Of a DNA stretch of 64,000 bases, positions 52,500 to 64,000 are shown piece after piece. The position numbers were made by a program, and so were the translations under genes. The stretch is taken from positions 344,259 to 408,258 of the forward strand of contig NW_025939632.1 in NCBI RefSeq assembly GCF_000764305.2, written 5' to 3'. Position 1 is the first letter of the stretch. Each line of letters opens with the position of its first letter. The DNA comes from Hyalella azteca (lineage: Eukaryota > Arthropoda > Malacostraca > Amphipoda > Hyalellidae). The notes under the pieces were generated by a model. That model did no database searches. It was not told the origin of the DNA and saw nothing but the letters and a program-made list of their open reading frames with translations.

Positions 52500-55400
52500 G
52501 CAATCATTGCCTGGAAGCCTGTGATAATTGTTCTATGCTTGCAAGAGTATCACACAATTATTGTTCTATGCTTGCAAGAGTATCACATAATTGTTCTATG
52601 CTTGCATGAGTATCACATAATTGTTCTATGCTTGCATGAGTATCACATTTTTTCATTAACACGTTTTTGAACTACGCCAAATTAGTAACAGAAATCAGGC
52701 AAATGTTACTTAGGGCTCTTACATCATTTTAATTCTTCGCGTTGTGATTTATCTAAGTTCTTAACAGTTCTTTTGTTGAATCAATTGACTTGCGGTCACC
52801 GCATTCACCTGTTTTTTGCTCATATCATATTGATTTGCAACACTTTTAAACTGACGTATACCATTTTTATTAGATATATTCGATTTAACGACACTTTAAA
52901 TGTTCCCAAGAATATATATTTGTATCCAAGGCAATTAAAAATCTTTTTATTATCATTGATTGACCACTTTTCGATTTATATTAATTAATAGACCTCTAGA
53001 GACCCATTGGAATCGAAATCCCGACCCCCGGGCAAAGGTAAGACCTTTCACATCGTATGCCTCAAGGTGCGGACAATCGCCTGCCTTCGTAGGAAATCAG
53101 GCAAGAGTTTACCTTCATAGGCATCAAGGCGCGGACAATCGCCTTTCTTCATAGGCATTCAGGCAAGAGTTTGCCTTCCTAGGCCTCAAAGCGCGGGCAA
53201 TCGATCGCCTTCGTAGGAATTCAGGCAAGAGTTTGCCTTCATTGGCATCAAGGCGCGGGCAATCGCTTGCCTTCGTAGGAATTCAGGCAAGAGTTTACCT
53301 TCATAGGCATCAAGGCGCGGACAATCGCCTTTCTTCATAGGCATTCAGGCAAGAGTTTGCCTTCATAGGCATCAAGGCGCGGGCAATCGCCTGCCTTCGT
53401 AGGAATTCAGGCAAGAGTTTGCCTTCGTATACCTCACGATTGTAGGCAATCGCTTGCCTTTGTAGGCATTCAGGTAAGAGTTTGCCTTCATAGACCTCAA
53501 GGCGCGGACAATTGCCTGCCTTCGTAGGCATTCAGGCAAGAATTTGCCTTCCTAGGCATCAAAGCGTGGGCAATCGTTTGCCTTCGTAGACATTCAGGCA
53601 AGAGTTTGCCTTCGTAGACATTCAGGCAAGAGTTTGCCTTCGTAGACATTCAAGCAATAGTTTGCCTTCGTCGGCATTCAGGCAATCGTTTGCCTTCGTA
53701 TGCCTCACGATTGTAGGCAATCGTTTGCCTTCGTAGGCATTCAGGCAAGAGTTTGCCTTCGTAGGCATTCTGGCAAGAATTTATTCACAGGTCCCAAGGC
53801 TAGTGCAAGATCTCTCTTTCGTAGTTCTCACGGACAATGCAACATTTTCTCTCAACAAGTGTTCACTCCACGCATCTAATAAGATGCGGGGAGACTAAAC
53901 TGCTGAGTTGGCTGTTCTTGCGAGACAAATTGTGCAAGCGTACCAAACATATAATCGACAAGTTTTATACCTCAATATTGAAAAAGATAAAATATATATT
54001 CAATTTATTATGTATATATTATATATTATATTATATATTTAATTTATGATATATATATAATATATTATATTCTAAAAAATATATATATATTATATCTATT
54101 ATCTATTATCTATCTATTATAATATATAATATATTATATTATATATAATATATTATATTATATATTTAATTTATTATATATTTATATTATATATTTAATA
54201 TATCAATAACTGAATGTTCAGATTAAGGGCCAATGGAATGATCATACATGATATGTTATCTAAAATGAATAATGGTTTAAATGAATGGAAATGAAATGAA
54301 TGAATGAAAATGAAAAAGGTTTAAATGAATGACAGTTGAAATTAATTGGTTTATTAAGGTCACGTTTGTTGTTTCTAGAGTGAGAATATCAGACAAATGA
54401 AGATCGCTCCGTGATTTGTCAAACATTTTATTTGTTACGTCGCACGACTTTCAATTGATCATGTTGATTAACTTGTGTTCTCGACATTATTCTAGAAACC
54501 GCATTTCTTAAATTAAAATTGTTTATTTTTGCTTACCTCACTTGCTATTCATGAGTTTTAAAACCTAAAAGACCGGCCTCGCAAAAAAAAATGTGAGGGT
54601 GCCTACAGGTACACAGAGTTTACGGCTATCATTCAACTTTCTAGGTTTCATTAGAGGTCTGAAAGCCTTCATATTTCACGCTTCATATTCAACTATTGCT
54701 GCAGCATCTGAAAGCCTTCATATTTCATGCTTCATATTCAACTATTGCTGCAGCATCTGAAAGTCTTCATATTTCACGCTTCATATTCAACTATTGCTGC
54801 AGCATCTGAAAGTCTTCACATTTCACGCTTCATATTCAACTATTGCTGCAGCATTTGAAAGTCTTCATATTTCATGCTTCATATTCAACTATTGCTGCAG
54901 CATCTGAAAGTCTTCATATTTCATGCTTCATATTCAACTATTGCTGCGGCATCTGAAAGTCTTCATATTTCACGCCTGATATTCAACTATCGCGGCAGAA
55001 TTTGAGGCCAATAAGTCTTCATATTTCACGCCTGATATTCAACTATCGCGGCAGAATTTGAGGCCAATAAGTCTACATATTTCATGCCTGATATTCAACT
55101 ATCTCGACAGAATTCGAGGCACGAAATCTACATCAAGCATGAAATCTACATATTTTATGTTTGATATTCATCTATCTCTGCAGCATTGGAGGTCCAAAAG
55201 TCTACGGAGTTTAAACCTGATATTCAACTATCTCGGCAGAATTCGAGATCAATAAATCTACAGATTTCATGTTTGATATTCATCTATCTCTGCAGCATTG
55301 GAGGTCCAAAAGTCTACGGAGTTTAAACCTGATATTCAACTATCTCGGCAGAATTCGAGGTCAATAAATCTACATATTTCATGCCTGATATACAACTACC

Positions 55401-56495
55401 TCTGCAGCATTGGAGGTCCGAAAGTCTACGGAGTTTAAACCTGATATTCAACTATCTCAACATGCATTAAAGGTCCAACCTCGAGTGATCAACAGAATCC
55501 TGCATGAAATATCTTAGCATGGAGCAGGAGTGCAGCCTTAAATAGGTCAGGAAACCATACAGATTGAATATCCCTCAATGAAAATCTGCATCGCGACAAA
55601 TTTTTTGTAGTAGAACCGTAACAATGCCAAAATTTAGGCCCTCTCTTACGATTCTGGTTAAAAATAAACTATAAGAATATTTTCATATATCAGGATTGAG
55701 GGACTGATTTTTTCAAAAATTTTATTAGAGCTCCAAAAACCAAAAGAATTTGTAATAAAATGATTAGCACCTAAGCACTTAAAACAATATAAATAACTAG
55801 TTAAATCCACCCGACTAATGCTCATTTTGCACGTAGAGGGTGAACCTAACGAGACATTCTTCGAGCAGGCTTACTTTCCTCACGTTCATAATAGCAAAGA
55901 TGGGAGCTAAGCTAAGCCCTAAACAAGACGAGCCTGTATCTGTATATAAATACGATAGTGGTAAATACTAAGCATCATCGGACGCCTGACTCTGCAGAAC
56001 CAGACAAATTATGAAACTTCTGCGCGAAATTACGAAATACGAAACTACGAAATTTCTGCGCTAAGCGCAATGAGAGAATCGGTGCGCCTCATTTCCCCAA
56101 CGTTTAACGCTTCAGTCCCTTGACGTGTCAGTGCTTTATTTCCCCGACATGTCAGTGCTTCAGTCCATCCGACGTTTCAGCGCTTCAATCCCTCGACGTT
56201 TCAGCTCATCATTCTCCCGATATGTCGGCGCTTCAGTCCGCCGACGTTTCAGCGCTTCAGTCCCCCGACATGTCGGTGCTTCAGTCCCCCGACGTTTCAG
56301 CGCTTCAGTCCCCCGACGTGTCGACGCTTCAGTCCCCCGACGTTTCAGAGCTTCACTCCCCCGACGTGTCGGCGCTTCAATCCCCCGACATGTCGTCGCT
56401 TCAGTCCATCCGACGTTTCAGAGCTTCATTCCTCCGACGTTTAAGCGCTTCAGTCCATCCGACATGTCGGCGCTTCAATCCCCCGTCAATTAGAG
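52500..56495. repeat. Series of minisatellites
   Basis: Four 30-33-bp units at 52520-52650 (TTGTTCTATGCTTGCAAGAG); about thirteen units of about 60 bp at 53050-53780 (GGCAAGAGTTTGCCTTC); A+T tract at 53990-54200; about 59-bp units at 54655-55460 (CTTCATATTCAACTATTGCT); 24-30-bp units at 56105-56495 (GACGTTTCAGCGCTTCAGTC). No gene recognised. Confidence 0.75.
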
Positions 56496-56790
56496 CTTCA
56501 TCCGTCGCCTCATTTCGCTGCTGGCGTCGGATTCCGACGCGCGTAACTTGACCACCTCAACGGCGTTTTTTTGCACCCGACGCGCGCAATCAGAACGCGC
56601 GTTTCCTTTGATGTTAGCTCAGAATATAACTTTATTCACTCACAAAATTCATCCACACAGCTACTATCATTCATTGAGTGGTCATGTTTTTGAATTATGT
56701 GTTTGTGTTTATTCATTATGAAGATGTATTCATACATTGGGAATTGAAGTTAGTAATGAAATCTCAGCGATGAAGACGATGTCCCGCACC

Positions 56791-56825
56791 TATATAAAGG
56801 GGTGAGGGCACACCACCCTCAGTGT
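56791..56825 (+). promoter_or_regulatory. TATA/Inr core promoter
   Basis: TATATAAA at 56791-56798 and CTCAGTGTC with the A at 56821, 30 bases apart, the arthropod TCAGT initiator spacing. GC-rich sequence follows. It may drive the 58-kb gene, with an intron in its 5' UTR. Confidence 0.5.
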
Positions 56826-57991
56826 CGGCTGAGCGAGTGCGCGGTGAGGTCGTGACGTCTCTGGCCAGATCGCGGATCACAGGATCGAAACACAATCACT
56901 TTTTATTACTAAAAATATTCATAGATATTTTTCGTTTCCCGAGCACGTGTGCAGAAATTGAAATTGTTTCGTATATATTTATTTCCGGTTGACTTTAAAC
57001 TGCACTTCGACTCGCTTTAAATGCAGCGGAAACAGACTGGCTGAAGAGCGATATGAGTGATGAGTCTGTGAAGGGTTTACTCAGTGAGATAAGCCGGTCA
57101 AATGCTCATTAATTTTATCCATATATTCATAAAACAATTCTCACAGATAATAACATTATTCATAGACCCTTGAAAATTCCATTATTCATAATCACTTGAA
57201 ACTTCCATTATTCATAGACCCTTGAAACTTCCATTATTCATAATCACTTGAAACTTCGCGTATTAGAATGATTACAAACTTGTTAGGAAACATTCACTTT
57301 CAAATCTTTATATACTTCTAAAGTGTTGGAAAAATTTCCTCATTATTAAATTAAATAAATATTAAAATTTACTGTCGAAGGCTGGCCGCCTAACACACGC
57401 CTATAATTTAGTACGGGCTTGCCGTGCGTAACGAACTAACGCACCAAATGCGTACGAAGTAAAATAAATGAACGGCCATTATTTGGTAATTTAGCGCACC
57501 TGTTCCCTGGACTCTTTAAAAGTTAATTTCTAATCGAAGAAGTACATTTTGCGTGTAACGAGCTGTGAAAAGTTGGAAAGAGTTTCGAAGAATCGATACG
57601 AGTTTGAATGAGTTGAAACTAGCTGTACCACGTTGGAACGAGTTTTACGAATTAGGAAGAGCGGTAACGAGTTGGAACAAGAAGAAAATCAAAGTTTCTC
57701 AGTTAGCCCAAGACGATTACAAGAATTTATTTGGTATTTTTGAATTCCTGAATTGTAAATCATAAATTTATTTGAAAATTTTATTTTCGTTACGAGTACC
57801 CGCAATACAAGGTTATACATCTACAATGCAAGGTTATGAGGCAAATAAATAATACTACAAGGCAACTATTTCTTGTAACGGGAAAGTGATTTAACTCACT
57901 ATCAACAAATAGCCATATATAATATTCGTTAAATACATGTTGGCTTGACGCTGGTGCGTCTCAATCTCGCAACGGTTTTTCAGTTAAATTT

Positions 57992-58022
<31 letters not shown>

Positions 58023-58052
58023 TAATATTAATAACGTTATTCATATAAGAAA

Positions 58053-58323
58053 ATGTCACGCAACTCCGCGTCCCCCGACGTCTCGATCCTTGCCACGGCG
58101 GCTCCAACCCGTCAGATAACGTTCCCGACACGTCGGCGGGACGACGTAACCGACGACGATGATGAACTGCTTGACCCGCCGTCCGTCGGATCCGACGTAC
58201 CAGTCCTGACGACGTCGCAACGCAAGGCCCTGGCAGTTGAAAAAGCCCGACGTGCCGCGTCGGCTGACGTCGGCAGGAGGCGGGACATGAGCAGACATCG
58301 CAGCACTCACATCATTATCAAAG
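58053..58323 (+). CDS. First coding exon of an unidentified gene
   Basis: ATG in context AAAATGTC opens 90 codons of higher-GC sequence. It contains ITFPTRRRDDVTDDDDELLD, then LTTSQRKALAVEKARRAASA, then SRHRSTHIIIK. It ends one base into a codon at a consensus donor, AAAG then GTGAGT. The donor and intron start are repeated four times at 38-bp period. An acidic patch, an Arg/Ala-rich helix and a basic end are visible; no family is recognised. Further exons should lie to the right but I found none with confidence. A TATA/Inr promoter sits 1.2 kb upstream. Confidence 0.6.
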
Positions 58324-58472
58324 GTGAGTAAATTCATAGTTATTCATGTATAAGTCTTAAGGTAAGTATACTCGTAGTTATTCATGTATAACTCTTAAGG
58401 TGAGTAAATTCATACTTATTCATGTATAACTCTTAAGGTGAGTAAATTCATACTTATTCATGTATAACTCTT
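58321..58472 (+). repeat. 38-bp array built from the donor of the 58-kb exon
   Basis: Four units starting at 58321, 58359, 58397 and 58435: AAGGTGAGTAAATTCATA, then CTTATTCATGTATAACTCTT. All four keep AAG plus GTRAGT. Confidence 0.92.
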
Positions 58473-61400
58473 AATCGTGGCGTCAAGATTTAAATATTTA
58501 ACATGTGATTGCATATATTTTCCTTACTAGAATATGGAATCTCGTTACTGTGATATAATTTTGTATGACTAAGGAATGTGTAAGCATATTTTTATTTCCT
58601 TTAAATTGTGGCTTTATTCGTCGAGATAACGAATAAAGTTAAACAATACGAATATAAGAACAACAATATGGATAAGAACAACAACAATAACAACAATAAT
58701 ATGAATATGAATAACTTTGTTACTCATATGACTCATGGATGAAGCAAAGCGAGTACTCATAGTCAAAATACATCATAATCGATGTTCAGATATCAAACCT
58801 CATTGATGAATTTAACATATATACCAACCGAACCATTACCGGGGGTTCCAAACATCGTATGAATAACTACCATCGTATTGTTTTCGACTCTGAATGAGTA
58901 ATGATCGCTAGTACTCTTCAAACCATTAAAAGATAATATTAATAAAATAATTATCGTATTATAAAATATTATATGATAGATAATTTAATGATAGTTGATG
59001 AAAATAACAATGAATAGTCTGACGTTCGCAGAGATCCGTGACAGGAGCGGCCGATGTTGAGGATATTGCGCAATTGCAAATTTTTTTAGCTGCCAGCAAT
59101 AAGTTCTAATCAATATATGATACTTTTTTTGTACCGAGACGCGGGCGAGATTTTCTTTTTCCATGGAGACAGAAAATCAGCATACGGCCGGCCACTGGAA
59201 CGCATAAAAAAATCTGAATTTCTACGGTGCTTTTTGCATTACAGTACATGTCTAGACTGCTTATCCATGTGCAAGGAAAAAATACAGGGGTCTATCCACA
59301 ACAACTTTTATTATATAAAAGAAAATATTAATGTCACTCATTTGCTTAAATCGCAGGTTGACTAAAAATTTAAAAGCAAAGAATAGTCAACAAAAATTCA
59401 TATCTTCATAGAAAACGTTCCGGAGTCCAACTCCATCGACGCCATTCTATAAAGATATGACGCCATTTTCTATAAAGATATGAATTTTGTGGAATATTCT
59501 TTGCTTTTAAATTTAAAATAAAATATATGATCAAGAGGTTAAGTAAATGTCGTGGTTGTTGCCAGAGTAACGAGCATCAGGCAGAGCAGGCAAGGCACAG
59601 GCAAGGCACAGGCAAGGCACAGGCAAGGCACAGGCAAGGCACAGGCAAGGCACAGGCAAGGCACAGGCAAAAGCCTCATGCAGGCGACGTAGCCTCATGC
59701 AGGCGGCGCAGCCTCATGCAGGCGACGCAGCCTCATGCAGGCGACGTAGCCTTACGCAGGCGACGCAGCCTTACGCAGGCGACGCAGCCTAACGCAGGCG
59801 ACGCAGCCTCGTGCAGGTGACGCAGCCTCATGCAGTCAACGCGTGCAGACGACACAGCTGCACGCAGACGACGAAGGCGTCCGCAGGCTCGTGGGTCGCC
59901 TGCACGCAACCCACGAGGTTCGCTGAGTGTCGTGACGCTCGTCTGCCGACATTATTGATGATTGTGCTAACCTTTGATGACTCATTTTCATTTGGGTCAT
60001 AGTTTTGTTGATATTCACGTGTCATTATTATTATTTTTCTGCTGCTTCTTTTAATGATGATGTTCATCTTGATATAAAAAAATAATTAACACTTTACTCG
60101 GCCACGTAAAATGTAAATAACTTGTTGTAAAGGCCTCTAAAAATTGATCGACCATATTCATCATGATATTAAAAAATGAACAGTTTACTCGGCCACGTAA
60201 AATGTAAATAACTTGTTGTAAAGGCCGCTAAATATTGATCAACCTCCAGTGATATTACTTGAATTTTCTCCCGATGTCAATAAAATTATTGGATTTTAAA
60301 CCTTATAGTATTGAACCAAAACTAATTTGCATTCCGATGAGATATTTGCAATAACGGTATTTTTATTAACATAAACATAGCATAGTGACCTCGGCGCTGC
60401 AGTGTAGGCCTGATGTGGCCTACATAAATAACTTGAATACTACATTAAATAACTTAATAACTTGAATAACTACATTAAATAACTTAATAACTTGAATAAC
60501 TACATTAAATAACTTAATAACTTAAATAACTACATTAAATAACTTGATAACTTAAATAATAACTTAATAACTTAAATAACTACATTAAATAACTTGCGTG
60601 CATAGCTTGACCGCATCTTATTGGTTTATGACGTCAGCGGACGGTGGTCCCAACACTGCGTGGTCCCAGTGTCGCGTGATGCCGGGGCTTAGATTAGTGA
60701 ATTAAAGGTCGCTTAAAATAAAAAAAGGTCGCTTATCCTTCAGATGTTCTTCCGACGAATGCGTGATGAATTTATATCAATTATTATTACTTTATTTGAC
60801 AATTTTTTAGAAGAACTCCCATCAATTTGAATTACTTTATTCGCAAATTTATTAGAAGAACTCGCATCAATGATGATTACTTTATTTCACAATTTTAATA
60901 GAAAAACTCGCATCAATTATAATTACTTTATTTGCGAATTTTATTAGAAGAAATCCCATCAATTATTATAATAACTTAGTCAATTCGATTAAAACTCTCA
61001 TCAATTACTATGATCACTTTTGCCAATTTAATAAAAAAAGAACTCGCATAAATTATAATTACTGTATTTCAAATTTTAATGGTAGAATTCACATCAATTA
61101 TTATTACTTTATTTCCCAATTTTTTTAGAAAAACTCCCATCAATTATTAAAATTACATTATTTGTCAATTTCAATAGAAGAACCCACATCAATTATAATT
61201 TCTTTTTTTCCAATTATAATAAAACTTTAGTGATCAAACTATGAAGGACCAGCTACGGGATGAAGCAGTCTATCACACTTCATGAGTGAGAGAAGTTTTC
61301 CCTTTTCTCCCCTGAATATAATATATTTATAATATATTATATATATATATAATATAAGTCTATGTCACTTCTCCCCTAAGTTTCCCCTGAATTCTCACTG

Positions 61401-62096
61401 CGATAAATTCTTCAATTCGCCGAAATTATCCCATGAATTATTTTTGTTTCTTGTACCTGAATTTCAATTGTTTCACCTGAATTCAATCCAGTTTCATGAG
61501 ACATGACATGTATAGCTCAGCTGGCTTGATTTTACGCCATTAAGCTTCTTATGTGTCATCTTTGATATTAATCTACAATTTTGACAATAAATCGACATGT
61601 GGTGCGCTAGTGAATGCATCGTGTATGCACAACAGCGGCAGGTGGTGCGCTAGTGAATGCAGTGAATGCACCGTGTATGCACAACAGCAGCTGGTGGAGC
61701 GCTAGTGAATGCAGTGAATACATCGTGAATCTGTCCACATTCTGAAGTCGAAAAGGATCATCAAAAGGCTTTTTGGACCACACCTAAAGTCCACGTCAAA
61801 TGAAACTGAATAATAACTAAGTAAAATTAAGTATATGTAATTTATCTCTTCAATTATTGGAATTAAGGACTTTAAATACATTCATTCCTATCCAATGGCA
61901 TCCTGTGATTGATTGTGTAGCACAGGAATGGCAGGTGGAGGTCTTAAAGGAGGAATTCGGAAGGTCGGGGCTTTAGTCGGCCGTGTGAGGCCGTCCGGGT
62001 TGCGTGGGACGTATGAGCTCCGCCGTATCCCCGCGTCCGTCATGGTACGGCTGTAGTAAGTCCGTGACCTCAGTCCACGAGGGAATGGATACTAAA

Positions 62097-62235
62097 AAAT
62101 ATAACTCAGTACTCACTGCAGTGAGTGACAGAGAGCGCATTTTCTCGTCGACGAAAACTTGAGGTCACGGACGGTCAGACAGACGGATATGGCGAGCACA
62201 ATAGTGCATTTTTTCCATGAATGAGAAAATGCGCT
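62097..62235 (-). repeat. CGCATTTT family, copy 3
   Basis: Reverse-orientation copy: TATAACTCAGTACTCACTGC, then GTCGACGAAAACTTGAGGTC, ending AAAATGCGCT. Confidence 0.75.
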
Positions 62236-63712
62236 AAAAAATGTGTTTGTCAGTATCCTGAAAGTGTTCAAGAGCGCGGAAGTGCACATCAAATGTTTCC
62301 TCAGCTATAGAGTGTGGTTCTACAAACGGAACTGTCGTAAGTGTGGTGTAATGTTTTCGAACTTGTTTGGTGGGGTGGTAGCGGTTGCCCACGACATACG
62401 CTATGTAGGATGCTGTAAATTTGGAACTAAGATAAAAAGATCCTCAAAGTTAATTTTGGAGCAGAAATTTGCCCCCGAAAATCCCAAGCCCACGTGAGAC
62501 TAGACTCTCGCAGGGCAAACTGTGATTACAATTTTTTTTGGGAGGGATGGGCCTTTGGAGGGGAGAGTGTGGGGCTGAAGTGTATCCTGGACCACTTTTG
62601 GTTTGATATTCATGTGTCAGGAATTGTGACAAAAAATACATTTTGTATTTTCATTGTTATTTTAAATGCGCTCTCTCGTCCTCAATATATGATACTGCGA
62701 TGATAACATAGTGCTTGTGAGTTATGAACATATTATTCAGAATTATATTATTATTCACATATTCTATTATATTATTATATTTATATTATAATTATTAATA
62801 ATTATATTATTATTCTCAATTATTCACATATTTAACAGAATTATGAACATATAATACACTTATGTGGAGGAAAAGGTTCTCAGTGTTATGCTCATTATTC
62901 AACTTATCGTTCATGCCGGTGAAATCATAATAAAAGTGCTTAAGTTATTTTATACAAAATTTGTAGGTGTTCTTAACGAGAAATATTCTGAAGTAGTTAT
63001 TGAATATAATTCGTAAATATATTACTTGTAATAATTAAATTTAGAGTAAATCAAGCATTTTAATATTTTCAATTAGGAAAAAAACGTGAAATATCTTAAT
63101 TTCGGAAAACTCTGTAAATTTGCCGAAAATTGTGTATTCAAATTTTATGGCGTGCGCGACAGCAATAAGAACGAAGACTGAAATTTAATGAACTGTTTCA
63201 TATGTAATCTTATTTAAAAATTTCGTGTTCAATCTAGAACCAGCGACAATAAGAACTGTTACCATTTAACTACAACAACAATGATAATAACAACTATTGA
63301 CGTCCATCTACAACAACAACGATAATAACAACTATTGACGTCCACCTACAACAACGATAATAACAACTATTGACAGTTGGTCTCTGATCGCATTTCTCCA
63401 TAAAACTTGCTGTTCACTGAGCGCATTTTTCTATAAAAATTGCTGGTCGATGAGCGCATTTCTCAGTGCAAAAATTTCATGGAGCAATTTTCTTTCTATA
63501 AAAATGGCGGGTGGTCGAGCGCGTCAAACACAAAAAGCCGATTAGTCGCTCTCTGTGGGGGCGACTAACCGAAATTAAGACCGGGAAAAAATGACAAATC
63601 AATTATTTTGTTTCATTTCAAACCCATGACGTCAACATGCATGGCTGCTCCAATCAATCTACGTTGTTTTATTACATGAATTCAACCAAATTTTCTGGCC
63701 AGTTTTCTTTTA

Positions 63713-63855
63713 AGCGCATTTTTCCATTTACGGAAAAAAGGCGCTATTGTGCTCGTCATGTCTGTCCGTCCGTCTGTCCGTCCGTGACTTCACGTTTTGG
63801 TCGACGAGAAAATGCGCTCTCTGTCACTCACTGCAGTGAGTACTGAGTTATATTT
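63713..63855 (+). repeat. CGCATTTT family, copy 4
   Basis: AGCGCATTTTTCCATTTACG to TGAGTACTGAGTTATATTT. AGCGCATTTT near one end and AAAATGCGCT inside are inverted. Confidence 0.75.
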
Positions 63856-64000
63856 AATATTGTAATATTGCATTGAATATTCTTAATACACTCCAATGAT
63901 TATGTAGATTATTATCACGCTAAATTCAGATCATTCTTGTTGGCCGTCGCTAACACGCCTATAATGGCTGCAATCAACGCCTCTGCACGACGGCTGGCCG

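Larger units (their letters stand above)
58473..64000. other. Repeat-rich DNA downstream of the 58-kb exon
   Basis: 11-bp CAGGCAAGGCA units at 59588-59665; 19-bp CCTCATGCAGGCGACGCAG at 59690-59830; AACTTAATAACTTGAATAAC at 60430-60600; about 57-bp TTACTTTATTTCACAATTTT units at 60780-61215; three units of GTGCGCTAGTGAATGC at 61600-61720; CAACGATAATAACAACTATT at 63270-63375. No exon found. Confidence 0.55.

Noticed and set aside
56120..56551. ORF of repeated ALQSPDVS
   Set aside because: Follows from a 24-30-bp minisatellite that is open in two frames; no splice context.

Overview
This is eukaryotic, intron-rich nuclear DNA with A+T-rich introns, decayed retroelements, MITE-like repeats and an extraordinary density of tandem minisatellites. 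The gene content (a metazoan TFIID subunit and an ankyrin/GH20-like protein) suggests an invertebrate. My guess is an arthropod, perhaps a malacostracan crustacean, but nothing here proves the taxon.

Layout. About 1-5.2 kb is intergenic, with a decayed LINE split by a retroposon. About 5.2-30.6 kb (minus strand) is the TFIID subunit TAF3. I could rebuild 11 coding exons whose splice phases all agree, giving a conceptual protein of 1379 residues: an N-terminal histone fold, Lys-rich coiled regions, a Tyr-Pro heptad array, an AT-hook and a C-terminal PHD finger. About 33.1-44.0 kb (plus strand, head-to-head with TAF3) is a gene for ankyrin repeats followed by a GH20 hexosaminidase-like region that lacks the catalytic Asp-Glu pair. 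About 44-64 kb is mostly repeats, with a candidate coding exon near 47.5 kb and a better-supported first coding exon at 58.05-58.32 kb, which has a TATA/Inr promoter 1.2 kb upstream.

Two points dominate. (1) Many tandem repeats are copies of the neighbouring exon-intron boundary. In at least eight introns of three genes the repeat unit contains the end of the exon plus its GT donor. Some acceptors, and the TAF3 stop codon, are copied in the same way. (2) The assembly is locally scrambled. Nextera mate-pair junction adapters remain at 19185-19222, 19841-19862 and 46803-46840. TAF3 exons 2-4 (17.3-19.1 kb) lie on the wrong side of exons 5-6 (25.3-28.0 kb). Swapping the blocks ~16.9-19.18 kb and ~19.86-29.02 kb restores exon order, and each new junction falls in a repeat shared by the two edges.

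All functional statements rest on reading the sequence and on knowledge of the families; no search was run.
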